In this document: positions 43,235 to 52,300 of the stretch, piece by piece | How the letters are laid out: the number at the start of each line of letters is the position of its first letter | Numbering within the stretch: the stretch's first letter is position 1 | Assembly: GCF_001665575.1 (NCBI RefSeq) | Contig: NZ_LZSU01000018.1 | Location: 1 to 64,000, forward strand | DNA from: Mycobacterium sp. 852013-51886_SCH5428379 | GTDB lineage: Bacteria; Actinomycetota; Actinomycetes; Mycobacteriales; Mycobacteriaceae | Length of the DNA stretch: 64,000 bases | Direction of reading: 5' to 3' | The notes under the pieces: model-generated | Databases searched by the model: none | The model's input: the letters and a program-made list of their open reading frames with translations, nothing else | Told to the model about the DNA's origin: nothing | Program-made: the position numbers and the translations under genes

Positions 43235-43897
43235 GTGCGGATCTGGATCGTGTTGCTCGCCGCGGTCGTCCTGCTGATCGGCGGCTGTACCCGTCAGGTC
43301 ACGGGCACCGCGCGGCCGGATCCGAACCAGCCCGGCACCTCGATCACCCAGGACGGTTACGGCATCCTCATCGGCGATCCGAACGCGCCGGCGCAGATCG
43401 AGGTCTTCACCGAACCCCAGTGTCCGCACTGCGCCGATCTGCAGGCCGACTTCGGCCGCGAGATCGCCGGCTACGTCAGCCTCGGACAGCTGGGGGTCAC
43501 CTACCGTCCGGTGACGTTCCTCGACCGGTTCGGGGACCACTCGGCGCGGGTGAGCAACGCGATGTTCGTCGCCGCGGAGGCGCAGCCGCGCGGGGTGTCG
43601 TTCCAGGGGTTCGTCGAGGAGCTGTGGGCCCACCAGCAGCCCGGCGGCAGCGGTCCCACCGACGCCGAGCTGGCCGAGATGGCGCGCGAGAGCGGGATTC
43701 CGGCCGCGGGCATCGAGGCCATCGCCGCGGGGAAGCGCGCGGTGGACCCGCGGAAGATGAACGACCTCAACATCGAGTACCTCAGCAGCCTCGACTACCT
43801 CACGATCGGCACCCCCAAGGTGTACGACCTGAACAACGACGAGGTGCTCGACATCTACGACGACGACTGGCTGGCGAAGCTGATCTCGACGGTCTAG
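43235..43897 (+). CDS. DsbA-family thioredoxin-like lipoprotein
   Basis: 220 residues from GTG. Signal with lipobox LIGGC (lipidated Cys18), then a thioredoxin-fold domain with redox motif CPHC (Cys63/Cys66) in FTEPQCPHCADLQ and cis-Pro region TIGTPKVYD. Placed outside the membrane it would form or shuffle disulfides in exported proteins. Divergent from mgtA and convergent with the alcohol dehydrogenase (7 bp). Confidence 0.85.
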   Translation: MRIWIVLLAAVVLLIGGCTRQVTGTARPDPNQPGTSITQDGYGILIGDPNAPAQIEVFTEPQCPHCADLQADFGREIAGYVSLGQLGVTYRPVTFLDRFGDHSARVSNAMFVAAEAQPRGVSFQGFVEELWAHQQPGGSGPTDAELAEMARESGIPAAGIEAIAAGKRAVDPRKMNDLNIEYLSSLDYLTIGTPKVYDLNNDEVLDIYDDDWLAKLISTV

Positions 43898-43904
43898 GGG
43901 CGGG

Positions 43905-45071
43905 TCAAGGGCGTAGCGCCACCCGGATGCAGTTGTCCTGCTTGTTCTTGAATATGTCGTAGGCGCGGACCCCGTCCTCGAGCGGCAGATCGTGGGTGAT
44001 GAGTCTGGCCGGGTCGAGGTCACCCTGTTCGACGTAGTCGAACAACCGCGGCAGATACCGCTGTCCGTGCTGCTGAGCCGATTTGATGGTGAGCGCCTTG
44101 TTCGTGACGACGCCCATGGGGAACTTGTCGGTCAGGCCGTAGACGCCGAGCACCGACACCACACCGCCTTTGCGGCACGCCAGGATCGCCTCGCGCAGTG
44201 CGCTGGCCCGGTCGGTCTCCAATCGCAGCAGTTGCTTGGCCCGGTCGTAGGCCTGTTGCAGACCGGTGCTGTGGCCCTCCATGCCGACGGCGTCGATGCA
44301 GGCGTCGGGTCCGCGGCCCCCGGTCATCTCGCGCAGCGTCTCGTGCACGCTGTCCGCGGCGCCGTAGTCGATGGTCTCCAGGCCGAAGTCGCGCGCCAGC
44401 GCCAGCCGCTCCGGGATGCGGTCGATGACGATGGCCCGGTCGGCACCCAGTAGCAGCGCACTCTTGGCCGCCATCAGGCCCACGCCGCCGGCGCCCCAGA
44501 CCGCGACGGTGTCGCCGCCGCTGACGTCGCAGAAATCGGCGCCCATGAATCCGGTCGGCACCGCATCGGACAGGAACAGCGCCTGTTCGTCGGTGACGCC
44601 GCCGGGGATCTTGAAGCAGTTCGTGTCACCGAACGGGACCCGGATGAACTGGGCGTGTGAGCCGGCGTAGCCGCCGAACGGATGGGTGTAGCCGTAGATG
44701 CCGCCCGAGGGGAAGCCCAGCAGCGGCTGCTGCAGTTCTGCGTTGGGGTTGGTCGTGTCGCAGCACGAGTAGAGATCGTGTTCGCAGTACCAGCACCGGT
44801 CGCAGCCGATGAACGACGGGACGACGACGCGGTCACCGACCTTGATGTCGCGCACCTCCCGTCCGATATCGATGACCTCGCCCATGAACTCGTGGCCGAA
44901 GACGTCGCCCTCCCGCATACCGGGCAGGTAACCGTCGATGAAGTGCAGATCGGATCCACACGTGGTGGTCAGCTTCACCTGCAGGATGACGTCGTGCGGG
45001 TTGAGGATCTCGGGGTCGTCGACGGTCTCCACGGACAGGTCGTTGACGCCGTTCCAACACAGTGCGCGCAT
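43905..45071 (-). CDS. Zinc-dependent alcohol dehydrogenase (MDR, FdhA-like)
   Basis: 388 residues. Catalytic zinc site CGSDLHFIDG and GHEFMGEV, structural-zinc-type Cys cluster IGCDRCWYCEHDLYSCC, NAD motif WGAGGVGLMAA. The insert ending in AYDRAKQLLRLETDRASALREAI is typical of glutathione-independent formaldehyde-dehydrogenase-like members. Probably oxidises an aldehyde or alcohol. It follows the SRPBCC gene by 12 bp. Confidence 0.88.
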   Translation of the reverse strand: MRALCWNGVNDLSVETVDDPEILNPHDVILQVKLTTTCGSDLHFIDGYLPGMREGDVFGHEFMGEVIDIGREVRDIKVGDRVVVPSFIGCDRCWYCEHDLYSCCDTTNPNAELQQPLLGFPSGGIYGYTHPFGGYAGSHAQFIRVPFGDTNCFKIPGGVTDEQALFLSDAVPTGFMGADFCDVSGGDTVAVWGAGGVGLMAAKSALLLGADRAIVIDRIPERLALARDFGLETIDYGAADSVHETLREMTGGRGPDACIDAVGMEGHSTGLQQAYDRAKQLLRLETDRASALREAILACRKGGVVSVLGVYGLTDKFPMGVVTNKALTIKSAQQHGQRYLPRLFDYVEQGDLDPARLITHDLPLEDGVRAYDIFKNKQDNCIRVALRP

Positions 45072-45083
45072 GAGTGGGTTTCC

Positions 45084-45617
45084 TTACCGCGCGGACGGCC
45101 GCGCGCTCGGGTTGTTGCGGATGGTGGGCACCTCGCCCGTCTGGAGCAGCGCCCGGCAGCGGTAGAGCACCTTGAAGGCCAGCGCACCGGAAAGCAGATC
45201 GGGCGCAGGCGTTTTCGTGCGGAGCCCCATTTCGGTGCCCAGACCGTTCGGCGCGGGGCGGTAGCTGACAAGAATCTCGTTGGCGTTGGCGTCGGTGTCG
45301 GACCCGGAGCCGGATCCCACGAAGCGCAGCCCGCCGTCCTCGCTGTGCAGCCGGGAATCCCACGTGGTGGACACCGGCCCCGCGTGCAGCGTCCACCGGT
45401 AGGCCTCCGGTCCGCTGAGCGTCACCTCACCGAGCTCGCCGAGCACCACCGACATCCGGTCCGGATCGCGCCAGAGCTCCTCGGCCTCGACGACGGTGCA
45501 CTGGACCGTCAACCATTGGCCGTTGGCCGCCTCCGCTGAGTCCTTGCCGCCGACCGCGTTCGCCACGCCGGTGGCCAGGCTGACGGCCCGGTTCTTGGCC
45601 TCGTCCAGAATCGACAT
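45084..45617 (-). CDS. SRPBCC-fold (START-like) protein
   Basis: 177 residues. A helical N-terminus (MSILDEAKNRAVSLATGVA) precedes a lipid/ligand-binding fold with CTVVEAEELWRDPDRMSVVLGEL and WTLHAGPVSTTWDSRL. It probably binds a hydrophobic small molecule; no catalytic residues visible. Likely cotranscribed with the alcohol dehydrogenase 12 bp downstream and could present its substrate. Confidence 0.72.
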   Translation of the reverse strand: MSILDEAKNRAVSLATGVANAVGGKDSAEAANGQWLTVQCTVVEAEELWRDPDRMSVVLGELGEVTLSGPEAYRWTLHAGPVSTTWDSRLHSEDGGLRFVGSGSGSDTDANANEILVSYRPAPNGLGTEMGLRTKTPAPDLLSGALAFKVLYRCRALLQTGEVPTIRNNPSARPSAR

Positions 45618-45671
45618 GTCTGGGCTCCCTCCGTTGCGCGGGGCGGTACCCGGCGGGAGGGCGGCGAAACG

Positions 45672-46193
45672 TCAGACCGGTTCGGGTTTCCGGGCCAGCC
45701 GCCGCTGGAGGTACCCCAGACCGCCCAGCGCAGACCCGGCGATCAGCCAGCCGACCACCGCGATCGACCCGGCGGGGATGATCGCCAGCGACGCGTCGCG
45801 GTTCCGGACGCGCACCAGATCGGGGTTGTTGCGGTCGTATTCGACGTAGATGCGCATCCCCGTCTCGAGTTCCGACGGGTACAGCACCCCCAGCTCGGGC
45901 CGGTAGGTGATGCGGTCGGGAGTGACGAACTCGATGGTGGAGCGACGCGGTCCGGCGCTGAGCACCGTGGCTTCGGCGACGCCCATGTGGCGTTCGATCT
46001 GCCGGTCGTTGCGCCAGGCGCCGACCACCATCAGCGCCGACTGCAGCGTCACCAGCAGCGCGACGATCACCACCCCGATTCGGACGCGGCGGATGATCCG
46101 CTGGACCTTCGTCTCGTCGGCCTCCCAGGACAGATGGGGGACGAGCCCGCGCAGCACCGCTGTCGCGCGGGCCCTCCGGCCGCCTCGCGTCAC
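45672..46193 (-). CDS. Membrane protein, Rv0556-like (DUF3592 type)
   Basis: 173 residues from a GTG that overlaps the menD stop (GTGA). Two transmembrane helices ([21 protein letters not shown] and [20 protein letters not shown]) flank an extracytoplasmic beta-rich region ([36 protein letters not shown]). Coupled to menD as in M. tuberculosis. Function unknown. Confidence 0.82.
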   Translation of the reverse strand: MTRGGRRARATAVLRGLVPHLSWEADETKVQRIIRRVRIGVVIVALLVTLQSALMVVGAWRNDRQIERHMGVAEATVLSAGPRRSTIEFVTPDRITYRPELGVLYPSELETGMRIYVEYDRNNPDLVRVRNRDASLAIIPAGSIAVVGWLIAGSALGGLGYLQRRLARKPEPV

Positions 46194-47839
46194 AGAGCCG
46201 CCCTGATCGACGCGTGCAGCGCGCGCAGCGATGAACGGTCGGCCTTCACCTCCAGCACCCGCAGTCCCTCGCTGTCCTCGTCGAGAGCCTCGGCGAGCTG
46301 GCCGGCCTCGATCTGCCGGCTCTCGACGTGATAGGCGCGGCACAGCGCGCCGACGTCGACGTCGTGCGGGGTGCCGAACACCCGGGAGGCCACATCGCGG
46401 AATCGCGGATCCCCCTGCTCGAGGAGTTCGAAGATGCCGCCGCCGTTGTCGTTGGACACCACGATCGTCAGATTGCGCGGGAGCGGTTCGGTGGGACCGA
46501 TCAGCAGGCCGGAGCTGTCGTGCACGAACGTCAGATCGCCGAGCAGCGCGACGGTCCGGCCGCCGGTGCGGTCGTGGGCCAGCGCGGCGCCGATCGCCGT
46601 GGACACCGTGCCGTCGATGCCGGCGACCCCGCGGTTGGACCGCACCTGGACGCCGCGGGGGCTGAAGCCGACCAGCGCGATGTCCCGGACGGGATTGCTC
46701 GCGCCGAGGACAAGTTGGTCGCCGGGGCGCATCGCGTCGGCGACCGCCGCGGCGACGTGCAGTCCGGTGGTCAGCGGATGGGCCGCGAGCTGCCCGCGCA
46801 CCGCCTCGAACGCATGCTGGTTGGCCGTCGCGCAGCGCGCCAGCCAGGCCGGGTCGGGAGCGCCGCTGGTGACGGCGCGGGTCCCGGTGGCCTGCGAGTT
46901 GCCGCTCACGTCGGGCCAGCGGGGCCCGGTGGTCAGCGCGTAGACCGGGACCGACGGGTCGGCCAGCAGCGCCGACACCGTCCGGTGCAGTGTCGGGCGG
47001 CCCAGCATGATCACCTGGCGGGGCCGCAGCAGCGGCAGTGCCAGCGGGTGCAGGGGGTTGGCCGCGGGCGGTGCGGTCGGTTCGGCGACGGTGGGCAGGT
47101 CCGCGAGCTCGGGCCGGACACCGGCGCCGTGGCCGGCGATCACGACGGTGTCGGGGGTCAGGTCGATGTCGAGCGGCTGGTCGAACGCGACCGGCGGGGT
47201 GTAGGTCCACGGCTTACCGTCGGGGCGGCCGGGCGGCACGCTGCCGTCGGCCGGGCCTTCGTCGACCGGCGGCACCAGCGGTTCCCGCAGCGGGATGTCG
47301 AACTGGACCGGCCCGGCGTTGGCGCTGCGAAGTCCGTTGGCGGCCACCAGAACTCGGCACGTCGCCGACCGCCACTGCGCGTTGAGGGTGACAAGATCGG
47401 CGGCAGCTCCGGTCATTTCGGGAGCCAGCCCGAGGCTGATGTTGGCGCGCACCTGGTTGCCGAAGTACCCCAGCTGTTCGAAGGTCTGGTTGGCGCCCGT
47501 GCCGAGCATCTCGTAGGGCCGGTTGGCGCTCAACACGATCAACGGCACCCGCGCGTAGTTGGCCTCCACCACCGCGGGCCCCAGGTTTGCCACGGCGGTG
47601 CCCGAGGTCATCGCCACGCACACCGGCGCGCGCTCGGCCACCGCAAGCCCTATGGCCAGGAAACCGGCGGTGCGTTCGTCGATGCGGACGTGCAGCCGCA
47701 GCCGGCCGGCACGGTCGGCGTCAGCCAGGGCGAAGGCCAGTGGCGCGTTGCGCGAACCGGGACACAGCACCACGTCGCGCACGCCACCGCGAACGAGTTC
47801 GTCGACGACGACACGCGCCTGTGCCGTGGAGGGGTTCAT
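46190..47839 (-). CDS. menD: SEPHCHC synthase MenD
   Basis: 549 residues. ThDP-dependent; adds 2-oxoglutarate-derived succinic semialdehyde to isochorismate. [35 protein letters not shown] and the C-terminal ThDP motif [15 protein letters not shown] with [13 protein letters not shown]. Orthologue of Rv0555 with bpoC 2 bp upstream and the Rv0556-like gene overlapping by 4 bp. Confidence 0.95.
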   Translation of the reverse strand: MNPSTAQARVVVDELVRGGVRDVVLCPGSRNAPLAFALADADRAGRLRLHVRIDERTAGFLAIGLAVAERAPVCVAMTSGTAVANLGPAVVEANYARVPLIVLSANRPYEMLGTGANQTFEQLGYFGNQVRANISLGLAPEMTGAAADLVTLNAQWRSATCRVLVAANGLRSANAGPVQFDIPLREPLVPPVDEGPADGSVPPGRPDGKPWTYTPPVAFDQPLDIDLTPDTVVIAGHGAGVRPELADLPTVAEPTAPPAANPLHPLALPLLRPRQVIMLGRPTLHRTVSALLADPSVPVYALTTGPRWPDVSGNSQATGTRAVTSGAPDPAWLARCATANQHAFEAVRGQLAAHPLTTGLHVAAAVADAMRPGDQLVLGASNPVRDIALVGFSPRGVQVRSNRGVAGIDGTVSTAIGAALAHDRTGGRTVALLGDLTFVHDSSGLLIGPTEPLPRNLTIVVSNDNGGGIFELLEQGDPRFRDVASRVFGTPHDVDVGALCRAYHVESRQIEAGQLAEALDEDSEGLRVLEVKADRSSLRALHASIRAAL

Positions 47840-47841
47840 CG

Positions 47842-48624
47842 CTACAGGATATCGGCGAAGAATTTCAGGGCCGCGGCGTTGACCTCCTGCGGCCGCTCGA
47901 TGAACCCGAGGTGCCCGGCGTCGGCAATCTCGACATAGCGGCCGTTGGGCAGCGCGTCGGCGACCTCTTTACCCAGATGCGCGGGCAGCAGCACGTCGTC
48001 GGCGAAGCCCATCACCAGCGCCGGGGTGCGGATGTTTCCGTAGGCGGGCAGCCGGTTCTCCTTGGGGCCGACCTTCCCCTGGGCCAGCAGACCTGGTGTG
48101 TGCTTGGTCGGCCACATGGTGAACATCTCGAGCCAATCGCCGATGGCCCGGTCGTCGTTGATGGTCTTCGGTGAGAAGTTCTCCAGCACACGGATTTTCG
48201 CGTCGTAGCGGGCGGGCAGCTCGATACCGGAGGCGACCATCTCACGCTCGGCCTCCCCGAAGAACGTGCGGGCACGGTCGTGGCGGCCGCGGGTGGCCAT
48301 CAGAACCGCGGCGCGGACCAGTTCCGGGCGGGCCAGCATCAGCTCTTGAGCGATGTAGGAGCCCATCGACACCCCGACGATCCGCATCGGTCCGGCGTCG
48401 ATCCGCTCGATCAGCGCGGCGGTGTCGGCGAGCATCTGCTCGAGGCCGAAATCCGAGGCGTTCTCGGTGGCGCCGACGCCCCGGTTGTCGAAGGTGATGC
48501 ACCGGTAGCCGTTGCGCTGGAACTCCGGGACCTGGTGCAGATGCCAGGTGCGGCCGGCGCCCCCGCGGCCGGCGATGAACAGCACGGGGATGCCGCTGCC
48601 GCGATCGTCGAAAGCCAGATTCAC
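47842..48624 (-). CDS. bpoC: Alpha/beta-hydrolase BpoC (Rv0554), MenH-like candidate
   Basis: 260 residues. Oxyanion-hole segment [13 protein letters not shown], nucleophile GVSMGSY (Ser), acid FADDVLLP, and catalytic His in [11 protein letters not shown]. Annotated as a bromoperoxidase-type hydrolase in M. tuberculosis, but its place beside menD and menC makes it a candidate for SHCHC synthase (MenH), which is inference. The ATG is 2 bp upstream coupled to menD downstream. Confidence 0.88.
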   Translation of the reverse strand: MNLAFDDRGSGIPVLFIAGRGGAGRTWHLHQVPEFQRNGYRCITFDNRGVGATENASDFGLEQMLADTAALIERIDAGPMRIVGVSMGSYIAQELMLARPELVRAAVLMATRGRHDRARTFFGEAEREMVASGIELPARYDAKIRVLENFSPKTINDDRAIGDWLEMFTMWPTKHTPGLLAQGKVGPKENRLPAYGNIRTPALVMGFADDVLLPAHLGKEVADALPNGRYVEIADAGHLGFIERPQEVNAAALKFFADIL

Positions 48625-48653
48625 GGTTCCCGACGCTACTGGAGGGCGGTTCG

Positions 48654-48690
48654 GGTGTCGTTGGTCCCGCCCAGCGGCACCAACGACACC
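48654..48690. repeat. 12-bp perfect inverted repeat
   Basis: GGTGTCGTTGGT (48654-48665) and ACCAACGACACC (48679-48690) around 13 nt. It lies in the 70-bp gap between the DUF385 gene stop and the bpoC start (both minus strand), so it could be the terminator of the upstream gene or an operator for bpoC-menD. Confidence 0.6.
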
Positions 48691-48694
48691 GCAA

Positions 48695-49192
48695 TCACAC
48701 CTCGGTGAACGCCAGGATCGGGATGGTGCGGCCCTGGGTGAGCTGTTCGTAGTCGCTGTAGCTGGGGATCCAGTCCTTGGCGATCCGCCACAGCCGGTCG
48801 CGTTCGGCGCCGGTGATCTCTTCGCCGACGAACGTGCCCTCGTATCCGCCCGCGGCGATCGTGACCTGCGGGTTCCGCTTGACGTTGTGATACCAGGCGG
48901 GGTGGCGGCGGCCGCCGTAGTTGGAGGCGACGACGATGACGCGGCCGTTGTCGGTGAAGTAGGTCAACGGTGTGACCCGCTGTTTGCCCGACCGCGCACC
49001 GGTCGAGGTGAGCAGCAGCTCTGGGGTGACCATCGCCGAGGACACCCGGCCGTTGGTCAGTCGGAGCAGCGGCGGGTCGATCTTCGGCACGATGTGACGA
49101 ACGAGATAGCGGACCGGCCGCGGCCGCAGCAGTCTCGCCCCGACCTTCAGCATCTTCGATCCGGCCGTCGGGTCCACCTCGGGTACGCCCAT
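48695..49192 (-). CDS. Deazaflavin-type nitroreductase family protein (DUF385)
   Basis: 165 residues. Split-barrel core LLLTSTGARSGKQRVTPLTYF and ASNYGGRRHPAWYHNVKRNP, VTIAAGGYEGTF, matching Ddn-like F420H2-dependent reductases. A possible reductant for quinones or nitro-compounds. It follows the DJ-1 gene by 10 bp. Confidence 0.82.
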   Translation of the reverse strand: MGVPEVDPTAGSKMLKVGARLLRPRPVRYLVRHIVPKIDPPLLRLTNGRVSSAMVTPELLLTSTGARSGKQRVTPLTYFTDNGRVIVVASNYGGRRHPAWYHNVKRNPQVTIAAGGYEGTFVGEEITGAERDRLWRIAKDWIPSYSDYEQLTQGRTIPILAFTEV

Positions 49193-49202
49193 AGGGCGAA
49201 TA

Positions 49203-49952
49203 TTAGGCGGGCGTGCTGGTGCGCTTCCGGGCGCGCTTCGCCGGCCGGCAGGCCGCCTTGAGTGCCGTATCCCAGAGCAGCCGCGTCGACGCCCCGAGTT
49301 GGCGGTGCGTGAACACGGTGTCCTTGGCCAGGACGGCCATTGCGGTGGCCTTGGTGGCGGCCGACGCCTTGTGCGGGTGACCGGAGTCGAACGGCGGCTG
49401 CGGATCGTATTCGATGATCAGCTGGGTCGTTTTCGCGTGCGCCTCCCCGGCGATCTCGCCGGTCAGCCACATCGCCAGGTCGATACCCGCGGACACTCCG
49501 GCGGCGGTGACGATCTTGCCCTCGCGCACCACCCGCTCGTCGCCGACCGGGGTCACGCCGAACGTCTTGAGCATCGGCACCATCAACCAGTGCGACGTGG
49601 CGCGCAGACCGTCCAGCACCCCGGCCGCCGCGAGGATCAGCGATCCGCTGCAGACCGACGTCGTCCAGGTGGTGGTGGCGTGTGCCGACCGGATCCACGC
49701 CAGCAGCGCCTCGTCGCGGGCATGTTCGGTCGTGGTCATGCCGCCGGGCACCAGCAGGATGTCCGGTGCCGGGGTCTCGGCGAACGAGTGGGTGGCGCCG
49801 ACGACCAGCACCCCGGAATCGGCGGTGACCGGACCGGGCTCGTGCCAGACGAAGCGCACGTCGGCGTCGGGCAGGTTGCGCAGCACCTCGTACGGCCCGA
49901 TGAAGTCCAGCGCGGTGAAACCGGGATACAGCACGATCGCGAGCTGTGGCAT
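49203..49952 (-). CDS. DJ-1/PfpI family protein (isonitrile hydratase-like)
   Basis: 249 residues. Nucleophile elbow TSVCSGSLILAAAGVLDG with Cys, acid-side Glu of PYEVLR, and HW of ATSHWLMVPM. Class I glutamine-amidotransferase fold; the C-terminal extension is basic (RPAKRARKRTS). Cotranscribed with the GlxA-type regulator 15 bp upstream. Reaction not defined (hydratase, glyoxalase or amidase are the choices in the family). Confidence 0.82.
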   Translation of the reverse strand: MPQLAIVLYPGFTALDFIGPYEVLRNLPDADVRFVWHEPGPVTADSGVLVVGATHSFAETPAPDILLVPGGMTTTEHARDEALLAWIRSAHATTTWTTSVCSGSLILAAAGVLDGLRATSHWLMVPMLKTFGVTPVGDERVVREGKIVTAAGVSAGIDLAMWLTGEIAGEAHAKTTQLIIEYDPQPPFDSGHPHKASAATKATAMAVLAKDTVFTHRQLGASTRLLWDTALKAACRPAKRARKRTSTPA

Positions 49953-49967
49953 GGATGTCCTCTCGAC

Positions 49968-50936
49968 TCAGGCGAATGTTCTGCGGTACTGATCGGGTGA
50001 AACGCCAAGACGGCGAATAAAGCTGCGCCGCAGCGTCTCCGGGGTACCGAAGCCGCACCGGGCGGCGATGGCGCCGACGGTGTCGTCGGATTGCTCGAGT
50101 TGACGGCGGGCGGCTTCGATGCGGACCCGCTCGACGTACCCGGCGGGCGGCTCGCCGACCTCTTCGGTGAAGACCCGGGCGAAGTGGCGCGGGCTCATCG
50201 CGGCCCGTTCGGCCATGTCGGCGATGCTGTGCGCGCCGCCGGGTTCGGCTTCGACGGCCTCCTGCACGTCGCGGATCGGCGCGCGGCGGGCGCGTGGCGT
50301 CCAGACCGGGGCCGCGAACTGGGTCTGACCGCCCGGCCTGCGCAGATACATCACGAGCCAGCGGGCAACGGTCTGCGCGACGTCGGTGCCGTGATCCTCT
50401 TCGACGAGCGCCAGCGCGAGGTCGATTCCCGCCGTGACGCCCGCGGCCGTCCAGAGCCGCGGCGAACTGCGCAGGAAGATCGGGTCCGGGTCGACCGTGA
50501 CGGCCGGATAGCGTTCGGCCAATCGTGTGGCGTACGCCCAGTGGGTGGTGGCCCGGCACCCGTCGAGCAGACCGGCCTCGGCGGCCAGGAATGCGCCGGT
50601 GCACACGGTCACGACCCGGCGGGCCTGCGGCGCCGCGGTCCGCAGCCAGCCGATCAGCCGATCGTCGGCAACCGCTGCCGGGGTGCCGAATCCGCCCGGC
50701 AGCACGAGCGTGTCGATCTCCTCGACCGCATCGGGCAGCGGCGCGGCGACGAGCGTCAATCCGGTTCCGGTGTCGACGGGTTCACCGTCCGCCGATGCGA
50801 TCGTCACCGCGTAGCCACGGCCGGTGTGGCTCTGCGCCGACAGCACGCGCGTCGCCCCGGTGAACACCTCGAACGGGCCGACGAGATCGAGTGCCTGCAC
50901 GCCGGGAAATCCGACGATCAGCACGGCGCGCATCAT
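49968..50936 (-). CDS. GlxA-family AraC-type regulator with DJ-1/PfpI domain
   Basis: 322 residues. DJ-1/PfpI domain at 1-190 (VGPFEVFTGA, VCTGAFLAAEAGLLDG) and an AraC HTH at 220-320 (SIADMAERAAMSPRHFARVF, RRQLEQSDDTVGAIAARCGFG, PDQYRRTF). It regulates, perhaps, the DJ-1 protein and DUF385 genes downstream of it. A dyad lies 27 bp before its start. Confidence 0.88.
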   Translation of the reverse strand: MMRAVLIVGFPGVQALDLVGPFEVFTGATRVLSAQSHTGRGYAVTIASADGEPVDTGTGLTLVAAPLPDAVEEIDTLVLPGGFGTPAAVADDRLIGWLRTAAPQARRVVTVCTGAFLAAEAGLLDGCRATTHWAYATRLAERYPAVTVDPDPIFLRSSPRLWTAAGVTAGIDLALALVEEDHGTDVAQTVARWLVMYLRRPGGQTQFAAPVWTPRARRAPIRDVQEAVEAEPGGAHSIADMAERAAMSPRHFARVFTEEVGEPPAGYVERVRIEAARRQLEQSDDTVGAIAARCGFGTPETLRRSFIRRLGVSPDQYRRTFA

Positions 50937-50962
50937 GGCGTTCAGTCTCGGCCACCGCCACG

Positions 50963-50978
50963 ATGGCGTCTACGCCAT
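50963..50978. promoter_or_regulatory. Candidate operator of the GlxA-type regulator
   Basis: ATGGCGT-CT-ACGCCAT, a perfect 7-bp dyad 27 bp upstream of the GlxA-type start; a further half-site ATGGCGT lies over the start codon (50935-50941). This looks like autoregulation, which is inferred from position. Confidence 0.4.
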
Positions 50979-51077
50979 GCACCCCACCGATCAGGACATC
51001 GTGGCCGCCGACAAGCCTGCGGCAGGCCGGGCGTCGTTGCTAGGTTGAGCCTCGAGCCGACGAACGGGGGGCGTTTG

Positions 51078-51311
51078 ATGCGGTGGTTGCGCCGGGTCCT
51101 CGGCTATGAGATCGCGATCGGATCGCTTCTGGAAGCGGCGATCTGGGCGTCGATCCCCTACTTCGTGGCCGGCGGCGTGGTGGTCGGGCTGCGCGCGGAA
51201 CTCCTCCAGCACATGCAGACCCTGTACGGCACCCGCGATCAACTGCTGTCGTTTGGTGTTCTGGTCGCCGGCTGGCCTGCGCTGTTGTTCGCCGACGTCT
51301 GCATGTACTGA
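51078..51311 (+). CDS. Small membrane protein
   Basis: 77 residues, ATG with GGGGGG upstream. One N-terminal amphipathic/hydrophobic stretch (AIGSLLEAAIWASIPYFVAG) and a second (LLSFGVLVAGWPALLFADV). Convergent with menC. No family recognised. Confidence 0.6.
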   Translation: MRWLRRVLGYEIAIGSLLEAAIWASIPYFVAGGVVVGLRAELLQHMQTLYGTRDQLLSFGVLVAGWPALLFADVCMY

Positions 51312-51342
51312 CCGGGGTCACCACAAAGGCCATGTGTCGGTG

Positions 51343-52248
51343 TCAACGCATCAACGGCAGGCAGGCCGCGATGCGATCGATCCACCACTGTCTGCGGTCG
51401 GGGGGTGCCGCCAGATCGGCCAGCCGCGCCGGGTCGGGCACCACGGCCACCGCCGGGAGGTGCCCGTCGACCGGGAGCGCGGCGTCGGCGACGTCCTCGA
51501 CGAAGAATCCGCCGGTGCCCAGACCGCACGCATGCTCGAGTCGCGGCAGCGCCGCCGCGGCGAGCAGACCGCGGGAGATGCCCACGGCTGAATCCAGCGC
51601 ACTCGAGACGACGACGGGGATGTCGATCTGGGCGGTGATGTCCAGCAGCCGGGCGATCCCGCCGAGCGGCGCGACCTTCACCACGGCCACGTCTGCGGCC
51701 CGGGCGCGGACCACCTGCAGCGGATCCTCGGCCTTGCGGATGCTCTCGTCGGCAGCGATCGGCACGGCGATGCGTTCCCGCAGCGCGGCGAGCTCGGCGA
51801 TGGTGGCGCACGGCTGTTCGAGATACTCGAGCGGTCCGTCCGCGGTGAGCGCGGAGGCGGCCGCGACCGCCTCGTCGACCGTCCAGCCGCCGTTCGCGTC
51901 GACGCGGACGGTGGACACCGCAGCGCGCACCGCGTTGACCCGGGCGACGTCGTCGGCGAGGGTCTGCCCCGGTTCGGCCACCTTGACCTTCGCGGTGCGG
52001 GCGCCGGGAAAACGGCTGAGCACCTCCGGAACCCGGGCGGCCTCGACCGCCGGAACCGTTGCGTTGACGGGGATACGGTCCCGTCGCAGCGCGGGCGTCG
52101 CCCCGTAAGACGCTTCCAGCGCTGATGCCAACCACGCCGACGCCTCGGGCGGTTCGTATTCGGGGAACGCACCGAACTCACCCCAACCGGTGGGGCCGTC
52201 GATCAGCGCGACCTCCCGGACCGTGATGCCGCGGAACCGCACCCGCAT
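51343..52248 (-). CDS. menC: o-Succinylbenzoate synthase MenC (start problematic)
   Basis: 301 residues from the first available ATG. Enolase-superfamily barrel: TAKVKVAEPG (Lys), VRVDANGGW (Asp), EYLEQPC (Glu), AADESIR (Asp) and VVKVAPLGG (Lys). Orthologue of Rv0553. The homologous protein begins about 20 residues earlier; the in-frame upstream codons (ALEDVLDRLHVVSLPM) are conserved, yet no ATG, GTG or TTG exists there before the acyl-CoA ligase stop is passed. An ATC after GGGAGGG (near 52316) is a possible rare start. Otherwise the internal ATG is used. Confidence 0.88.
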   Translation of the reverse strand: MRVRFRGITVREVALIDGPTGWGEFGAFPEYEPPEASAWLASALEASYGATPALRRDRIPVNATVPAVEAARVPEVLSRFPGARTAKVKVAEPGQTLADDVARVNAVRAAVSTVRVDANGGWTVDEAVAAASALTADGPLEYLEQPCATIAELAALRERIAVPIAADESIRKAEDPLQVVRARAADVAVVKVAPLGGIARLLDITAQIDIPVVVSSALDSAVGISRGLLAAAALPRLEHACGLGTGGFFVEDVADAALPVDGHLPAVAVVPDPARLADLAAPPDRRQWWIDRIAACLPLMR

Positions 52249-52300
52249 GGGGAGCGAGACGACATGCAGGCGGTCGAGGACGTCCTCGAGCGCAGGGGTT

